A stretch of DNA of 64,000 nucleotides from Solidesulfovibrio magneticus RS-1 (GTDB taxonomy: Bacteria; Desulfobacterota; Desulfovibrionia; Desulfovibrionales; Desulfovibrionaceae), in NCBI RefSeq assembly GCF_000010665.1, contig NC_012796.1, forward strand, positions 3,439,501 through 3,503,500. The letters are read 5' to 3'. Shown piece after piece: positions 24,281 to 35,558 of the stretch; the stretch's first letter is position 1, and each line of letters begins with the position of its first letter. A program made the position numbers and the translations under genes. The notes below the pieces were generated by a model. It saw nothing but the letters and a program-made list of their open reading frames with translations, was not told the origin of the DNA and ran no database searches.

Positions 24281-25207
24281 ATGAAGTGCAAGCGCTGCGG
24301 CGAACTGGCGGCGGTCAAGCTGCCGAGCCACCATGCCGGTTTCTGCCCGAGCTGTTTCGAGGGATTTTTCAAAAAGCAGGTGGAGACGGCCGTGCGTCGT
24401 CACGGCATGATCGGCCGTGACGAGAAGGTGCTGGTGGCTGTCTCGGGCGGCAAGGACTCGCTGGCGCTCATGCGCGTGCTCACCGACCTCGGCCATGTGG
24501 TGGAGGGCCTGCACGTCCACCTGGGCATCCCGGACTCGTCGGACCCGGTGGCCGAGCGCACCAGGGCCTTTTGCGCCGCAAGCGGCCTGACCCTGCACGT
24601 GCTCCATACCGCCGAACACGGCCTGGCCGTGCCGGACGTGAAAGACGCCGTGCGCCGGCCGGTGTGCGCCGTGTGCGGCAAGATCAAGCGGCACTACTTC
24701 AACCGCTTCGCCTACGAAAACGGCTTCGCCGCCCTGGCCACCGGCCACAATCTCGACGACGAGACGGCCCGGCTTTTCGCCAACGTCCTGCGCTGGGACC
24801 CGGCCTATTTGGGCACCCAGGGCCCGACGCTGCCCGGCGAGGGCAAGTTCGTGCGCAAGATAAAGCCCCTCTACCGGCTGACCGAATTCGAGACGGCGGC
24901 GTATTGCTTTTTAAAGGGCATCGACCACTGGAAGGCGGCCTGCCCCTACAGCGGCGGAGCCAGCTTCACCGGCCACAAAAAGCTCATCGCCGACCTGGAA
25001 GACCGCAGCCCCGGCCAGAAGATCGCGTTTTACGAGGCGTTTTTGGCCCAGGGCCGGCCGCACTTCGCCGGCGCGTCCCGGGGCGAGGGGCAGGATACGC
25101 TGTACGCTTGCGCACAGTGCGGTTTCCCGTCGTCCGGGGAGGTCTGCGGCGTGTGCCGGGTGCGCGAGCAGGTGGCGGCCCACAAGGCGCGGCGGGAAGC
25201 GGTCTAG
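24281..25207 (+). CDS. TtuA/Ncs6-type tRNA 2-thiolation enzyme
   Basis: A 308-residue PP-loop ATPase. It has an N-terminal zinc finger (CKRCGELA, FCPSCF), the ATP-binding SGGKDSLALM (about residues 53-62), a central CAVCGKIKRHYFNRFA and CPYSGGASF that supply Fe-S or catalytic cysteines, and a C-terminal zinc finger (CAQCGFPSSGEVCGVC). This five-part layout is that of TtuA/Ncs6 proteins, which adenylate a tRNA uridine and insert sulfur. The ThiS-like gene directly upstream supports the assignment. The target position on the tRNA cannot be read from the sequence. Confidence 0.85.
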   Translation: MKCKRCGELAAVKLPSHHAGFCPSCFEGFFKKQVETAVRRHGMIGRDEKVLVAVSGGKDSLALMRVLTDLGHVVEGLHVHLGIPDSSDPVAERTRAFCAASGLTLHVLHTAEHGLAVPDVKDAVRRPVCAVCGKIKRHYFNRFAYENGFAALATGHNLDDETARLFANVLRWDPAYLGTQGPTLPGEGKFVRKIKPLYRLTEFETAAYCFLKGIDHWKAACPYSGGASFTGHKKLIADLEDRSPGQKIAFYEAFLAQGRPHFAGASRGEGQDTLYACAQCGFPSSGEVCGVCRVREQVAAHKARREAV

Positions 25208-25220
25208 CGCCGCCCTTCCC

Positions 25221-27956
25221 CTACTTCTTGGGTGTGGCGGCCTTGGTGGCCGGCTTGGCCTTGGCTTTGGGGGCGGGCTTAGGCTTTTTCTTCTTCGGCT
25301 TTTTCTTGGGCAGCTTGCCTTCTTCGGCCAACTTGAACAGCTTGCGCTTTTTCGAATCAAAGGTCAGGGCGGTGTTGATGGCGGCCAGGGCCAGGGCGGC
25401 GATGGTCAAGATCACCACCAACCCTTTTTGCAACTGCCACTTCTGGTTCTCCATCATATCGGCCACCCAGCCCTGGCCGTAGCGCTGAAAGAAATAGACC
25501 ATAAGCGGCACGACGATAAGCGACAGCCCCAGGCTGGCCACTTCCATCCACATGAAATTGCGCCCGAAAAGCATGACGAAAAACGTGGTGTCGCGCACGA
25601 CCCGCAGCGTCACCAGCCGCGTGCGCAAGGTCTGGATGCGCTCGTCCACCTCGGGCATGGTCTCGCGGCTTTTGCGGAAATTCTCGGCCTCGTCCATTTT
25701 GGCCGTGCGCATCCAGTTGAGCCTTGTGGCGCAGTAGTTGAAGTCACGGTTGAACTCCCGCAGCATGGCCGGAAACGGGAACCAGGCCGCCTCGCGCTGG
25801 ATGGCCCGCAGGTCCTCCACCTGCCGGTCCTGGCGGGCACGCATGGCGGCCAGCTCGGCCTCAATGGCTTTTTTGACCTCGCCCTCGAAGACGTCCACCC
25901 CGGCCACAAACCGCTTGAAGGCCACATAATTGCTGACCTTGCCGAGCTTGCCCAGTTCCTCGGCTCGGCCGGCCGCCTCGGCCAGGTAGGGATCTTCGTC
26001 AAGAAACCGGCCGCGTACCGCCTCGGACAACTCCGTCAGGACCAATTGCCGTCCCTTGGCTTCATCCCGGGCCGCGTTCCAGATGCGCCACAAAGCCCCA
26101 AGCACCTGCAACCGGCCCCGCTCCAGCTCGGGATCGAGCATCACCCGATGGAAGGTCGGGGCGTCGGCGGCCACCAGGGGCAGGAGATACTGCAAGCCCT
26201 GGTCAATGAAGCCCATTTTCACCAGGCACACGCCCTGGCGGTAGGTCGGTTCGATCCACTTGGGGTTTTCGCGCAGGGTTTCACGATACTGGGCGATGGC
26301 CCGGTGGCAGTCGCCCTGAATCTCCCAGGCCCGGCCTTCGAGAAAATGGAAATAGCCGCGCTGCAGGGCCGTGTAGCAAAGCCGGCAGGATTCCTGCCAA
26401 TAATAGACGGTCTTGGTCCAGTCGCCGGCCTCCAGGGCCTGGAAGCCTTGCAGGGACTTGGGCTGGTAGGCCCGGGGATACTTGGACAGGGCCTCGGCCA
26501 TGAGCGCGTCGTAGTTCTCGCCGTCGCCGGCCCGAAGGGCCGACAGCGCCCCCCAGATGAAATCGCCCTCGCGCTGGCCGAGTTGGCTCAGGCCATCGGG
26601 AAAGGTCTTGCCCTTGCTGCGCCACACGATCTCCAGCAGGCGCAACTGGAAGGGCATGTCGGTCTCGAAGATGGACTGGTAATACAGCGAAGCCGCGTCG
26701 CTCCCGCCGAGCAGCCGGGCCGACTCGGCGGCGAAATCGGCGGCCAGTGCGCTTTCGAGGCCCTCGGACAAGGCTTCGAGGCTGCCCATGTCCACATCGC
26801 CAAACCGCTCCCACACGCCGGGATCCAGGGCCATGAGCTGCTTGGACGGGCAGTTGCGCGGCTCGTGGTTATTGAGTCCGCAGTAGAAGCACGGCTTGGC
26901 GTCGCCGCCGGACAAGGCCGAAGGCAGCGGCACGGCCAGCTCGCCCTGGGTCGCCTCGTCGGCCGCGGCCTCGTCGGCCGCCTCGACCCGGGCCAGGCTC
27001 ACGTTGCACCAGTCCTCGATATTGATGCCCCGGGACAGCGTGCGGGCCTCGTGGATGACGAAATCGCCGCCCAATAAAAAGGCCGTGCGGTAGCTCATGT
27101 GGGGAAAATCCGGGCTCATCTGGTCCCAGTCCAGGCCCAGGCGGCGCGGCAGGTCCTTGCCCAGGGTGCGGCCCTTGGACGAGGCGGCGACCATGACGCT
27201 TGGCCAATAGTGGCCGGACTCGCCCTCCTCCTTGAGGCGCATGATGCGGGCGATGGTGTCGCGCGCCCAGGTGCGCAGCTTTTTAAGCCCCGAAAGTTCG
27301 AAAAGGAGAAAGCCTTCATGGCGGGTAAACTTGACGCCCAGGCGTTCGACGATGTCGAGGAGTTCCTCGGCGATGTTGCGCCAGCCCTCAGCGGTGTTGC
27401 GGCTTAAGGGGTCGCCCAGGGGGCGCAGCACGCAGTACCAGATGAGCCCCGGATCGTAGGCCAGGGCGGTATCGGCGTCCAGGCGCTCGAAAGCCACCCG
27501 GGCCAGCCCCATGGTCGGCTTGACGGGCTGGAGCGACAGCCCCGGGATCATGGCCACCTGGGACTTCAAATTGGGATGGAGCAGGACTTCCAGGGTTTCG
27601 CCCGGCGAGACGTGCTGGCGCGAGAGTTCCACGGACATGGTCAGCGACCGGTCGAACTTGGGGCCGACCAGCATGGCCGCCGGCACCACTTCGATGAAAA
27701 GCCGCATGGGATTGACCTTGCCCCACACGAGAATGCGCCCCAGGGCCCGCAATCCCTCATCGCCGCAAAAAAACCACAGGGCTTGGCCGTAGGCGTCGGC
27801 CATGCGCAGGCCGCCGTATTCTTCGAGCATGGTGGGCACGCCCGGGTCGAGCTCGCCGTCCCAGGTCATCCAGACGCAGATGGCGTTGTGCACCATGCGC
27901 GTGGTCGGGATTTGCGGCAGCTTCTCCAGCAGATTGGCGATGTAAAACGTGGACAA
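25221..27956 (-). CDS. Large TPR membrane protein with a CCHC zinc knuckle
   Basis: A 911-residue protein. Residues 1-340 have no fold I recognise. Residues about 361-374 are CFYCGLNNHEPRNC, an exact C-x2-C-x4-H-x4-C zinc knuckle. Residues about 430-640 are TPR-like (FHFLEGRAWEIQGDCHRAI). A charged coiled-coil stretch (about 690-780) is followed by two transmembrane helices (VASLGLSLIVVPLMVYFF and VVILTIAALALAAINTAL). The cytosolic tail is extremely lysine/proline/alanine-rich (KKKPKKKKPKPAPK). The start appears to be TTG 27956 with GGGAG upstream. It diverges from the MoaE-like gene. Function unknown; scaffolding or nucleic-acid tethering at the membrane is a guess. Confidence 0.7.
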   Translation of the reverse strand: MSTFYIANLLEKLPQIPTTRMVHNAICVWMTWDGELDPGVPTMLEEYGGLRMADAYGQALWFFCGDEGLRALGRILVWGKVNPMRLFIEVVPAAMLVGPKFDRSLTMSVELSRQHVSPGETLEVLLHPNLKSQVAMIPGLSLQPVKPTMGLARVAFERLDADTALAYDPGLIWYCVLRPLGDPLSRNTAEGWRNIAEELLDIVERLGVKFTRHEGFLLFELSGLKKLRTWARDTIARIMRLKEEGESGHYWPSVMVAASSKGRTLGKDLPRRLGLDWDQMSPDFPHMSYRTAFLLGGDFVIHEARTLSRGINIEDWCNVSLARVEAADEAAADEATQGELAVPLPSALSGGDAKPCFYCGLNNHEPRNCPSKQLMALDPGVWERFGDVDMGSLEALSEGLESALAADFAAESARLLGGSDAASLYYQSIFETDMPFQLRLLEIVWRSKGKTFPDGLSQLGQREGDFIWGALSALRAGDGENYDALMAEALSKYPRAYQPKSLQGFQALEAGDWTKTVYYWQESCRLCYTALQRGYFHFLEGRAWEIQGDCHRAIAQYRETLRENPKWIEPTYRQGVCLVKMGFIDQGLQYLLPLVAADAPTFHRVMLDPELERGRLQVLGALWRIWNAARDEAKGRQLVLTELSEAVRGRFLDEDPYLAEAAGRAEELGKLGKVSNYVAFKRFVAGVDVFEGEVKKAIEAELAAMRARQDRQVEDLRAIQREAAWFPFPAMLREFNRDFNYCATRLNWMRTAKMDEAENFRKSRETMPEVDERIQTLRTRLVTLRVVRDTTFFVMLFGRNFMWMEVASLGLSLIVVPLMVYFFQRYGQGWVADMMENQKWQLQKGLVVILTIAALALAAINTALTFDSKKRKLFKLAEEGKLPKKKPKKKKPKPAPKAKAKPATKAATPKK

Positions 27957-27984
27957 CGGGGCTGTTCTCCCTTACTTGCCGCTT

Positions 27985-28347
27985 ATGGACATCTCAAAAA
28001 CCATCGCCTCGCTCAAAACCGAGCCGGGCTTCCTGGAAAAGGTCGGCATGGTGCTCGTGCACAACGGCGTGGCCCGGGCCACGTCGCGAAACGGCGCTCC
28101 CGTGGGCAAGCTCGAAGTCACGGTGAACCAGGAACTCGTCGAGGCCATCCGCCGCGAAGGCGAAGCCATGCCCGGCATGTTCCGGGTGCTGGTCACGGCC
28201 AACGCCGGCGTCTTCGTGCCCGGCGACGACCTGCTTTTTATCATCGCCGCCGGCGACATCCGCGAAAACGTCCTGGCCGCGCTGACCCACACGCTGACCC
28301 GCATCAAGGCCGAGGCCATCAGCAAGCGGGAAATCGCGCCCGAATAA
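27985..28347 (+). CDS. MoaE-like molybdenum cofactor protein
   Basis: A 120-residue protein beginning MDISKTIASLKTEPGF. It has the MoaE-type pattern VGMVLVHNGVARATSR, FVPGDDLLFIIAAGDIRENVL and a C-terminal KAEAISKRE, where MoaE carries catalytic lysines. It is shorter than canonical MoaE (about 150), and matches the short Desulfovibrio form as I remember it. MoaE transfers sulfur from MoaD thiocarboxylate to make molybdopterin. No MoaD is adjacent. ATG 27985 was chosen because the upstream in-frame start overlaps the divergent gene. Confidence 0.6.
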   Translation: MDISKTIASLKTEPGFLEKVGMVLVHNGVARATSRNGAPVGKLEVTVNQELVEAIRREGEAMPGMFRVLVTANAGVFVPGDDLLFIIAAGDIRENVLAALTHTLTRIKAEAISKREIAPE

Positions 28348-28421
28348 CGCGGCGCGGACGGCGACCGGGGGGCAATGCCGGCCTTGGCCGGCCAACCTGC
28401 CCTGCCAGGCAAACCCGGGAC

Positions 28422-28450
28422 GGCTTGGAGCCGCCGGGTTGGGGTGGTGT
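28422..28450. terminator. Hairpin between convergent genes
   Basis: AACCCGG (28422-28428) pairs with CCGGGTT (28444-28450) with an inner GGC/GCC step. It lies between the convergent MoaE-like and glycosyltransferase genes, with no T run. Confidence 0.4.
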
Positions 28451-28524
28451 TGTCGCGGCTTGCCGGGTGCGTTCATGCCTGTCTCGTTTGTCGCCGTAGG
28501 GCCTATCCGGCCGCGCCGGCTGAC

Positions 28525-29451
28525 TCAGCCGGCCGCCGTGGCCGGCCTGTCGGCCGTTGTCTTGCCGCCTGCCCCGGCCAGTCCGGTCCGGGCGGTGTCC
28601 AGGGCCGCTTCCACCATGGCCGAGACCCGGGCGGCCTCCTCGGGCCGGTCGCGCTTGAGGCAGCCGGCGGCGTAAATGGCGGTTTTACGTCGCAACTCCT
28701 TCTCAATGCAAGCAAAGTGCCAGGCAGTTGTTTCCGGCCGCCCCAGCAAGCCCACCATGGCCCGGATGCGAAAGAGGTCCTGGCCGATGTAGAGGGTGGA
28801 GAGCTGGTCGCCCCGGCCGCCGTGGCGCACGACCTGATATTCGTCCAAAAGCCCGATGGGGCGCGTGAGCATGATGCGCAGCCACAGGTCGTAGTCCTCA
28901 CAGGCCGGCAGGCTCTCGTCGAAAAAGCCCGCCCCCTCGATGACGCCGCGCCTGAAAATGGTGGTGGACGGACTGACCAGGCACATGCCGAGCGACGCCT
29001 CGAAAAACCAGCCGTCAGGCTTTTTGTGGATATGGGTGGGGTTGACCCGCTTGCCGCCGCGCATCCAGATTTCCTGGGTCTGGCTGACGGCGTGGCCGGT
29101 GGCGGCCATGTAGGCGAGCTGGCGTTCGGTCTTCTTGGGCAGCCATTCGTCGTCGGAATCCAGCAGGGCCAGATAGTCGCCGCGCGCCGCCCGCACAGCT
29201 TCGTTGCGGGCCGCCGACACGCCGCCGGGCGTGTGGCGGCGCAGCACCCGGATTCGCGGATCGTCAAAGCCGGCCAACACCCCGGCCGTGTCGTCCACCG
29301 AGCCATCGTCCACGATGAGGATTTCCAGGGCGGTCCAGGTTTGCCCCAGGGCCGAGGCCACGGCCCGGGGCAGCAACTCGGCCCGGTCGCGGGTGGGAAT
29401 GATGACCGTGACAAGGGGGCCGGCCGACGATAGGAAACCATCATGCGTCAT
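28525..29451 (-). CDS. Family 2 glycosyltransferase
   Basis: A 308-residue GT-A enzyme. It has VTVIIPTRDRAELLPRAV, the nucleotide-binding LIVDDGSVDDTAGVL and the metal-binding LLDSDDEW (DxD region, about residue 95). ACEDYDLWLRIM is a typical acceptor-site ED motif. No membrane segment is seen, so it works in the cytosol, probably on cell-surface or flagellar glycans. ATG 29451 was chosen; longer frames run into the divergent UPF0280 gene. Confidence 0.88.
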   Translation of the reverse strand: MTHDGFLSSAGPLVTVIIPTRDRAELLPRAVASALGQTWTALEILIVDDGSVDDTAGVLAGFDDPRIRVLRRHTPGGVSAARNEAVRAARGDYLALLDSDDEWLPKKTERQLAYMAATGHAVSQTQEIWMRGGKRVNPTHIHKKPDGWFFEASLGMCLVSPSTTIFRRGVIEGAGFFDESLPACEDYDLWLRIMLTRPIGLLDEYQVVRHGGRGDQLSTLYIGQDLFRIRAMVGLLGRPETTAWHFACIEKELRRKTAIYAAGCLKRDRPEEAARVSAMVEAALDTARTGLAGAGGKTTADRPATAAG

Positions 29452-29527
29452 GGCCCCGACACTACATGCCGGGGGCCGCGCTGCCAAGGCCGCCGGCCTT
29501 GGGACGCTTTCCCCAACCGGAGCCGCC

Positions 29528-30277
29528 ATGATGGACCAGCCGCATCTCGACCCCGTGCGCGACTACCGCCGCCGGACCGCCCGCCGTCCGGGCGAGCACA
29601 GCTTCCAGGTGGTGGTGGCCCAGACCGATCTTTACGTCACGGCCCAGCACGATCTGGCTCGGGACATGGCCGACTACGTGTCCGAGCTTCGGGCCGGCCT
29701 GTCCACGTATCTGCTCCTGCATCCCGACTTCCAGCGCAGCCTGACGCCGGTGGCGGCCGGCCCGGACGCGCCGGCCATCGCCCAGGACATGGCCGAGGCG
29801 GCGACCCGGTTTGGCGTGGGGCCCATGGCCGCCGTGGCCGGGGCTTTCGCCCAGGCCGTGGCCGACCGGTTCGTGGGCCGCTCCCCGGAGCTCTTGGTGG
29901 AAAACGGCGGCGACGTTTATCTGCACGGCAAAAAGGAACGGCTGGTGGCCCTGCTGGCCAAGCCCGTGGAAGGGGCACGGCTGGCCTTGCGCTTCGACGC
30001 GGCCAGCCTGCCGGCGGCGGTGTGCGCCTCCTCGGCCACGGTGGGGCCGTCGCTGAGCTTAGGGCGAGCCGACATGGTGACGGTGGTGGCCGACCGGGGG
30101 GCGGTGGCCGACGCGGCGGCCACCGCCCTGGCCAACCTGCTCGTCACGGCCGAGGACATGGAAGGCGTGCTGGCCGCCGCCAAGGGCATGGCCCGGCGCG
30201 GCGTGCGCGGCGTCTTTGTCCAGCTCGGCGACCTCGTGGGCCTGATTGGCGAGCTCGACCTCGTGGCCCTGGAATAA
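29528..30277 (+). CDS. UPF0280 family protein
   Basis: A 249-residue protein. RRTARRPGEHSFQVVVAQTDLYV at the start, FGVGPMAAVAGAFAQAVAD, LVENGGDVYL and VCASSATVGPSLSLGRADMV are the UPF0280 hallmarks. This family is related to ApbE flavin transferases. Biochemical role not established. Two adjacent ATGs (29528, 29531) are possible starts. Confidence 0.8.
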   Translation: MMDQPHLDPVRDYRRRTARRPGEHSFQVVVAQTDLYVTAQHDLARDMADYVSELRAGLSTYLLLHPDFQRSLTPVAAGPDAPAIAQDMAEAATRFGVGPMAAVAGAFAQAVADRFVGRSPELLVENGGDVYLHGKKERLVALLAKPVEGARLALRFDAASLPAAVCASSATVGPSLSLGRADMVTVVADRGAVADAAATALANLLVTAEDMEGVLAAAKGMARRGVRGVFVQLGDLVGLIGELDLVALE

Positions 30278-30374
30278 GCGCCGTCAGCGGCCTTTTCCCG
30301 GACCAAAATAGACAGTCTCTTCACGGGCGTCGACTCGTGCCCCTCTCCCGCCCGACGCCCTGCCCAGACAACAA

Positions 30375-30420
30375 AACGGGCCGCCTCCCCAACAAGGGAA
30401 GCGGCCCGTTGGCTATTTTT
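30375..30420. terminator. Bidirectional terminator between UPF0280 and clpB
   Basis: AACGGGCCGC (30375-30384) and GCGGCCCGTT (30401-30410) are perfect, with an inner CCC/GGG step. GGCTATTTTT follows on the plus strand and TTTTG on the minus strand. Confidence 0.8.
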
Positions 30421-30435
30421 CTCGCGCCGGGCGGC

Positions 30436-33036
<2,601 letters not shown>

Positions 33037-33151
33037 GCGTATCCTCCTCCGTGGCTGTCCAACAGATAAGATCGCTTCGGAGCTTGGCAACAACTCTGCA
33101 AAAATTTATTTTCCCCGCCGCAACCATAGTCTTGCAGCGTAAAAAAACAGG

Positions 33152-33469
33152 CTACAGCAGTCGATGCAGCTCGTTGACCTTGCCTTCCAGATACTCGATG
33201 CGTTCCAGCAGATCGACCACGATGCTGGCTCCGAGGAGCGGCAGTTCGAAATCGCGCTGGATGCGGTCGAGCTTGCGCAGGCGATAGACGTCGCGGCTGC
33301 GGAACAAATAGGCCTCGGCCGTGGTGCGCTCGGGGGTGATCCAGCCCAGTTCGATGAGTTCGCCGACAACGGTCGGGTGCAGACCGGTGAGTTCCTGAAG
33401 CTGGGCAAAGCTCAGCTTTTCGGACCGGGCGGGGACGCTGCCGGCGATGACGACGTGCTTGATTTCCAT
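33152..33469 (-). CDS. cbpM: CbpM-like chaperone modulator
   Basis: A 105-residue MerR-like HTH protein: SFAQLQELTGLHPTVVGELIELGWI, then YLFRSRDVYRLRKLDRIQRDFEL and a C-terminal coiled coil (LLERIEYLEGKVNEL). CbpM binds the J domain of CbpA and blocks its use by DnaK. It starts 18 bases after the cbpA stop, which supports the name and the pairing. Confidence 0.85.
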   Translation of the reverse strand: MEIKHVVIAGSVPARSEKLSFAQLQELTGLHPTVVGELIELGWITPERTTAEAYLFRSRDVYRLRKLDRIQRDFELPLLGASIVVDLLERIEYLEGKVNELHRLL

Positions 33470-33487
33470 GGCGGCCTCCCTCGCTCC

Positions 33488-34528
33488 CTAAAAGTTCCTG
33501 GGGCTGAAATCCGATGACACGGCGGCGAGCTTTTCCCAGAGTTCCTTTTGCTCGTCGCTTGCGCTTGTCGGCACCTGCACCATGAGCCGCACGAGCTGGT
33601 CGCCGCGCTGTCCCTTGCCGGAAAGGCCCTTGCCGGGCAGGCGCAGCTTGCGCCCGGAGGACGAGCCGGCCGGGATGTTCATCTCCACCGCGCCGTCCAG
33701 GGTCGGCACCCGCACCTTGCCCCCCAGCGCCGCTTCCCAGGGGGCCAGGGGCAGGTCGAGGATGACGTTGGCCTCCTCCAGCTTGAACAGCGCATGGGGC
33801 AGGATCTTGACCTTCAGATACAGGTCGCCGGCCTGGCCGCCGGCCCGGCCGGGATTGCCCTGGCCGGCCAGACGGATCTTGGCCCCGTCGCGCACCCCGG
33901 CCGGGATGGAGACGTTGAGCCGCTTGGTGCCCAGGCGCGGGGAACCGTCCGGGCCGATGGTCTGTTCCTGAAAGGCCACTTCCTTGCCGCCGCCCTTGTA
34001 GGCTTCCTCCAGGGTCAGCTCCAGGGTGGCGTTGGCGTCGGCCCCTCGGGTGGGGCCGCGCGAATAGCCGCCGGCCCCGCCAAAGCCGCCCGCGCCGCCA
34101 AAGCCGCCGAAATCGGTGAACCCTCCGGCCCGGCCGCCCCGGCCGGCGGACGCGCCGCCGCCCATGCCGCCGCCCATTCCACCAAAGATGGTTTCGAAAA
34201 AGTCGGAGAACGACCCGGCGTCGAACTGCTGGCCGCCCGGGCCGCCGAAATTGTAGCGGACGTTTTCAAACCCCGGCGGACGCTGGAAATGCTGGCCGTC
34301 CTGCCAGTTGGCTCCGAGGGAATCGTAGAGCTTGCGCTTTTCGGGGTCTTTTAAGACCTCGTAGGCCTCGTTGCACTCCTTGAACTTCTTCTCGGCCTCG
34401 GGGTCGTTCTGGTTGAGGTCGGGATGGTGCTTACGGGCGAGCTTCTTGAAAGCCTTGGATATTTCATCCTGGCTGGCGGTCTTGGAGACGCCGAGGAGCT
34501 TGTAGTAATCCTTGTATGCAACGCTCAT
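33488..34528 (-). CDS. cbpA: DnaJ-type co-chaperone CbpA
   Basis: A 346-residue J protein. The J domain (DYYKLLGVSKTASQDEISK..., HPD in RKHHPDLNQ) is followed by a long Gly-rich linker (FGGMGGGMGGG, about 130-185) and two C-terminal beta-barrel domains. The four CxxCxGxG zinc repeats of DnaJ are absent, which makes it the CbpA class. It stimulates DnaK ATPase. First gene of the chaperone cluster; ATG 34528 follows GGGAGATACTGCCCCT. Confidence 0.92.
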   Translation of the reverse strand: MSVAYKDYYKLLGVSKTASQDEISKAFKKLARKHHPDLNQNDPEAEKKFKECNEAYEVLKDPEKRKLYDSLGANWQDGQHFQRPPGFENVRYNFGGPGGQQFDAGSFSDFFETIFGGMGGGMGGGASAGRGGRAGGFTDFGGFGGAGGFGGAGGYSRGPTRGADANATLELTLEEAYKGGGKEVAFQEQTIGPDGSPRLGTKRLNVSIPAGVRDGAKIRLAGQGNPGRAGGQAGDLYLKVKILPHALFKLEEANVILDLPLAPWEAALGGKVRVPTLDGAVEMNIPAGSSSGRKLRLPGKGLSGKGQRGDQLVRLMVQVPTSASDEQKELWEKLAAVSSDFSPRNF

Positions 34529-34716
34529 AGGGGCAGTATCTCCCATTTCCGGCTGGTGGCCCGGCAAGTTTACATAATAAGTCGAGGTCCTGCCGCGTCA
34601 ACCGCCGGACCATTTTTTCGGCGAACTCCCTGCCCTGTCAGACCTACACCAGGGCAGCGGCAAAGGCCAGAGGCGCGCTTGCCAAGGCCGCCCCAAGCCG
34701 CTAGCCTGCCCCTCCT

Positions 34717-35454
34717 ATGTCGAAAAAAGACGACCCCACCGCCTTTCGCCCCTTTGCCGACTCCCTCAAAGGCGTCAAGGTGGCCCGGAAAAAGGACCTT
34801 CCCCCGGCCGTGTCCAAGGCCGTGGCCGCTGCCGCCGCCAAACCGACCGCTCCCGAGGAAATTGACGAATCGGATTTCCTGCGGGCCATGTCCGGCGTGG
34901 CCAAGCTCGACCGGGAAAAAATTGGCGGCCGTGACGTGCGTCCCGTCGCGCCGCCGCCAGCCCCCCCCTCCCCGGCCGACGAGGAGCAAAACGCGCTCAC
35001 CGCCCTGCGCGATCTCGTCGACGGCAAGGTGGAATTCACCCTGGAATACAGCGATGAATACGTCCAGGGCTTCATCACCGACCTCGACCCCAAGATCTAC
35101 CGCCAACTGCGGGCCGGCCAGTTCTCGCCCGAGGCCCATCTGGACCTCCACGGTTTCAACGCCGATCAGGCCAAGCTCACCCTGTTCCATTTCATGCGCG
35201 AGCAGTATCTGGCCGGCAAGCGCTGCCTGCTGCTCATTCCCGGCCGCGGGGCCAATTCCCCGGGGGGGCTGCCGGTGCTCAAGGAAGAACTCAAGTCCTG
35301 GCTCACCCACGACCCCTTAAAGCGCGTGGTGTTGGCCTTTACCACCGCCCTGCCCCGCCACGGCGGCGCGGGCGCGCTGTACGTGCTCATGCGCAAATAC
35401 AAAAAGACCAAGGGCAAGGTCCGCTTCGAAAAGGACTGGCCGGATTTCGGCTAG
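34717..35454 (+). CDS. Smr-domain protein
   Basis: A 245-residue protein. It has a low-complexity N-terminal half (APPPAPPSPADE) and a C-terminal Smr domain: LDLHGFNADQAKLTLFHFM (LDLHG motif), LLIPGRG (GRG-like loop) and HGGAGALYVLMRK. Smr domains nick or cleave DNA or RNA and are found alone or at the end of MutS2. The specific target is unknown. The gene diverges from cbpA. Confidence 0.88.
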   Translation: MSKKDDPTAFRPFADSLKGVKVARKKDLPPAVSKAVAAAAAKPTAPEEIDESDFLRAMSGVAKLDREKIGGRDVRPVAPPPAPPSPADEEQNALTALRDLVDGKVEFTLEYSDEYVQGFITDLDPKIYRQLRAGQFSPEAHLDLHGFNADQAKLTLFHFMREQYLAGKRCLLLIPGRGANSPGGLPVLKEELKSWLTHDPLKRVVLAFTTALPRHGGAGALYVLMRKYKKTKGKVRFEKDWPDFG

Positions 35455-35501
35455 TGTCGCGTCCGGCAACCGTCGCCATCCCTGCCCCGGATCACGAAAA
35501 A

Positions 35502-35534
35502 ACGCGGCCGCGCCCTTTCGGAGCGCGGCCGCGT
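35502..35534. terminator. Bidirectional terminator
   Basis: ACGCGGCCGCGC (35502-35513) and GCGCGGCCGCGT (35523-35534) form a perfect 12-bp stem. CTCGTTTT follows on one side and TTTTTT on the other. It separates the convergent Smr and Maf-like genes. Confidence 0.8.
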
Positions 35535-35558
35535 CTCGTTTTGCGTCAAATTTTCGCT

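Noticed and set aside
28375-29433. Plus-strand long frame opposite the glycosyltransferase
   Set aside because: It is a G+C-driven shadow with no family motif; the minus-strand frame has full glycosyltransferase signatures.
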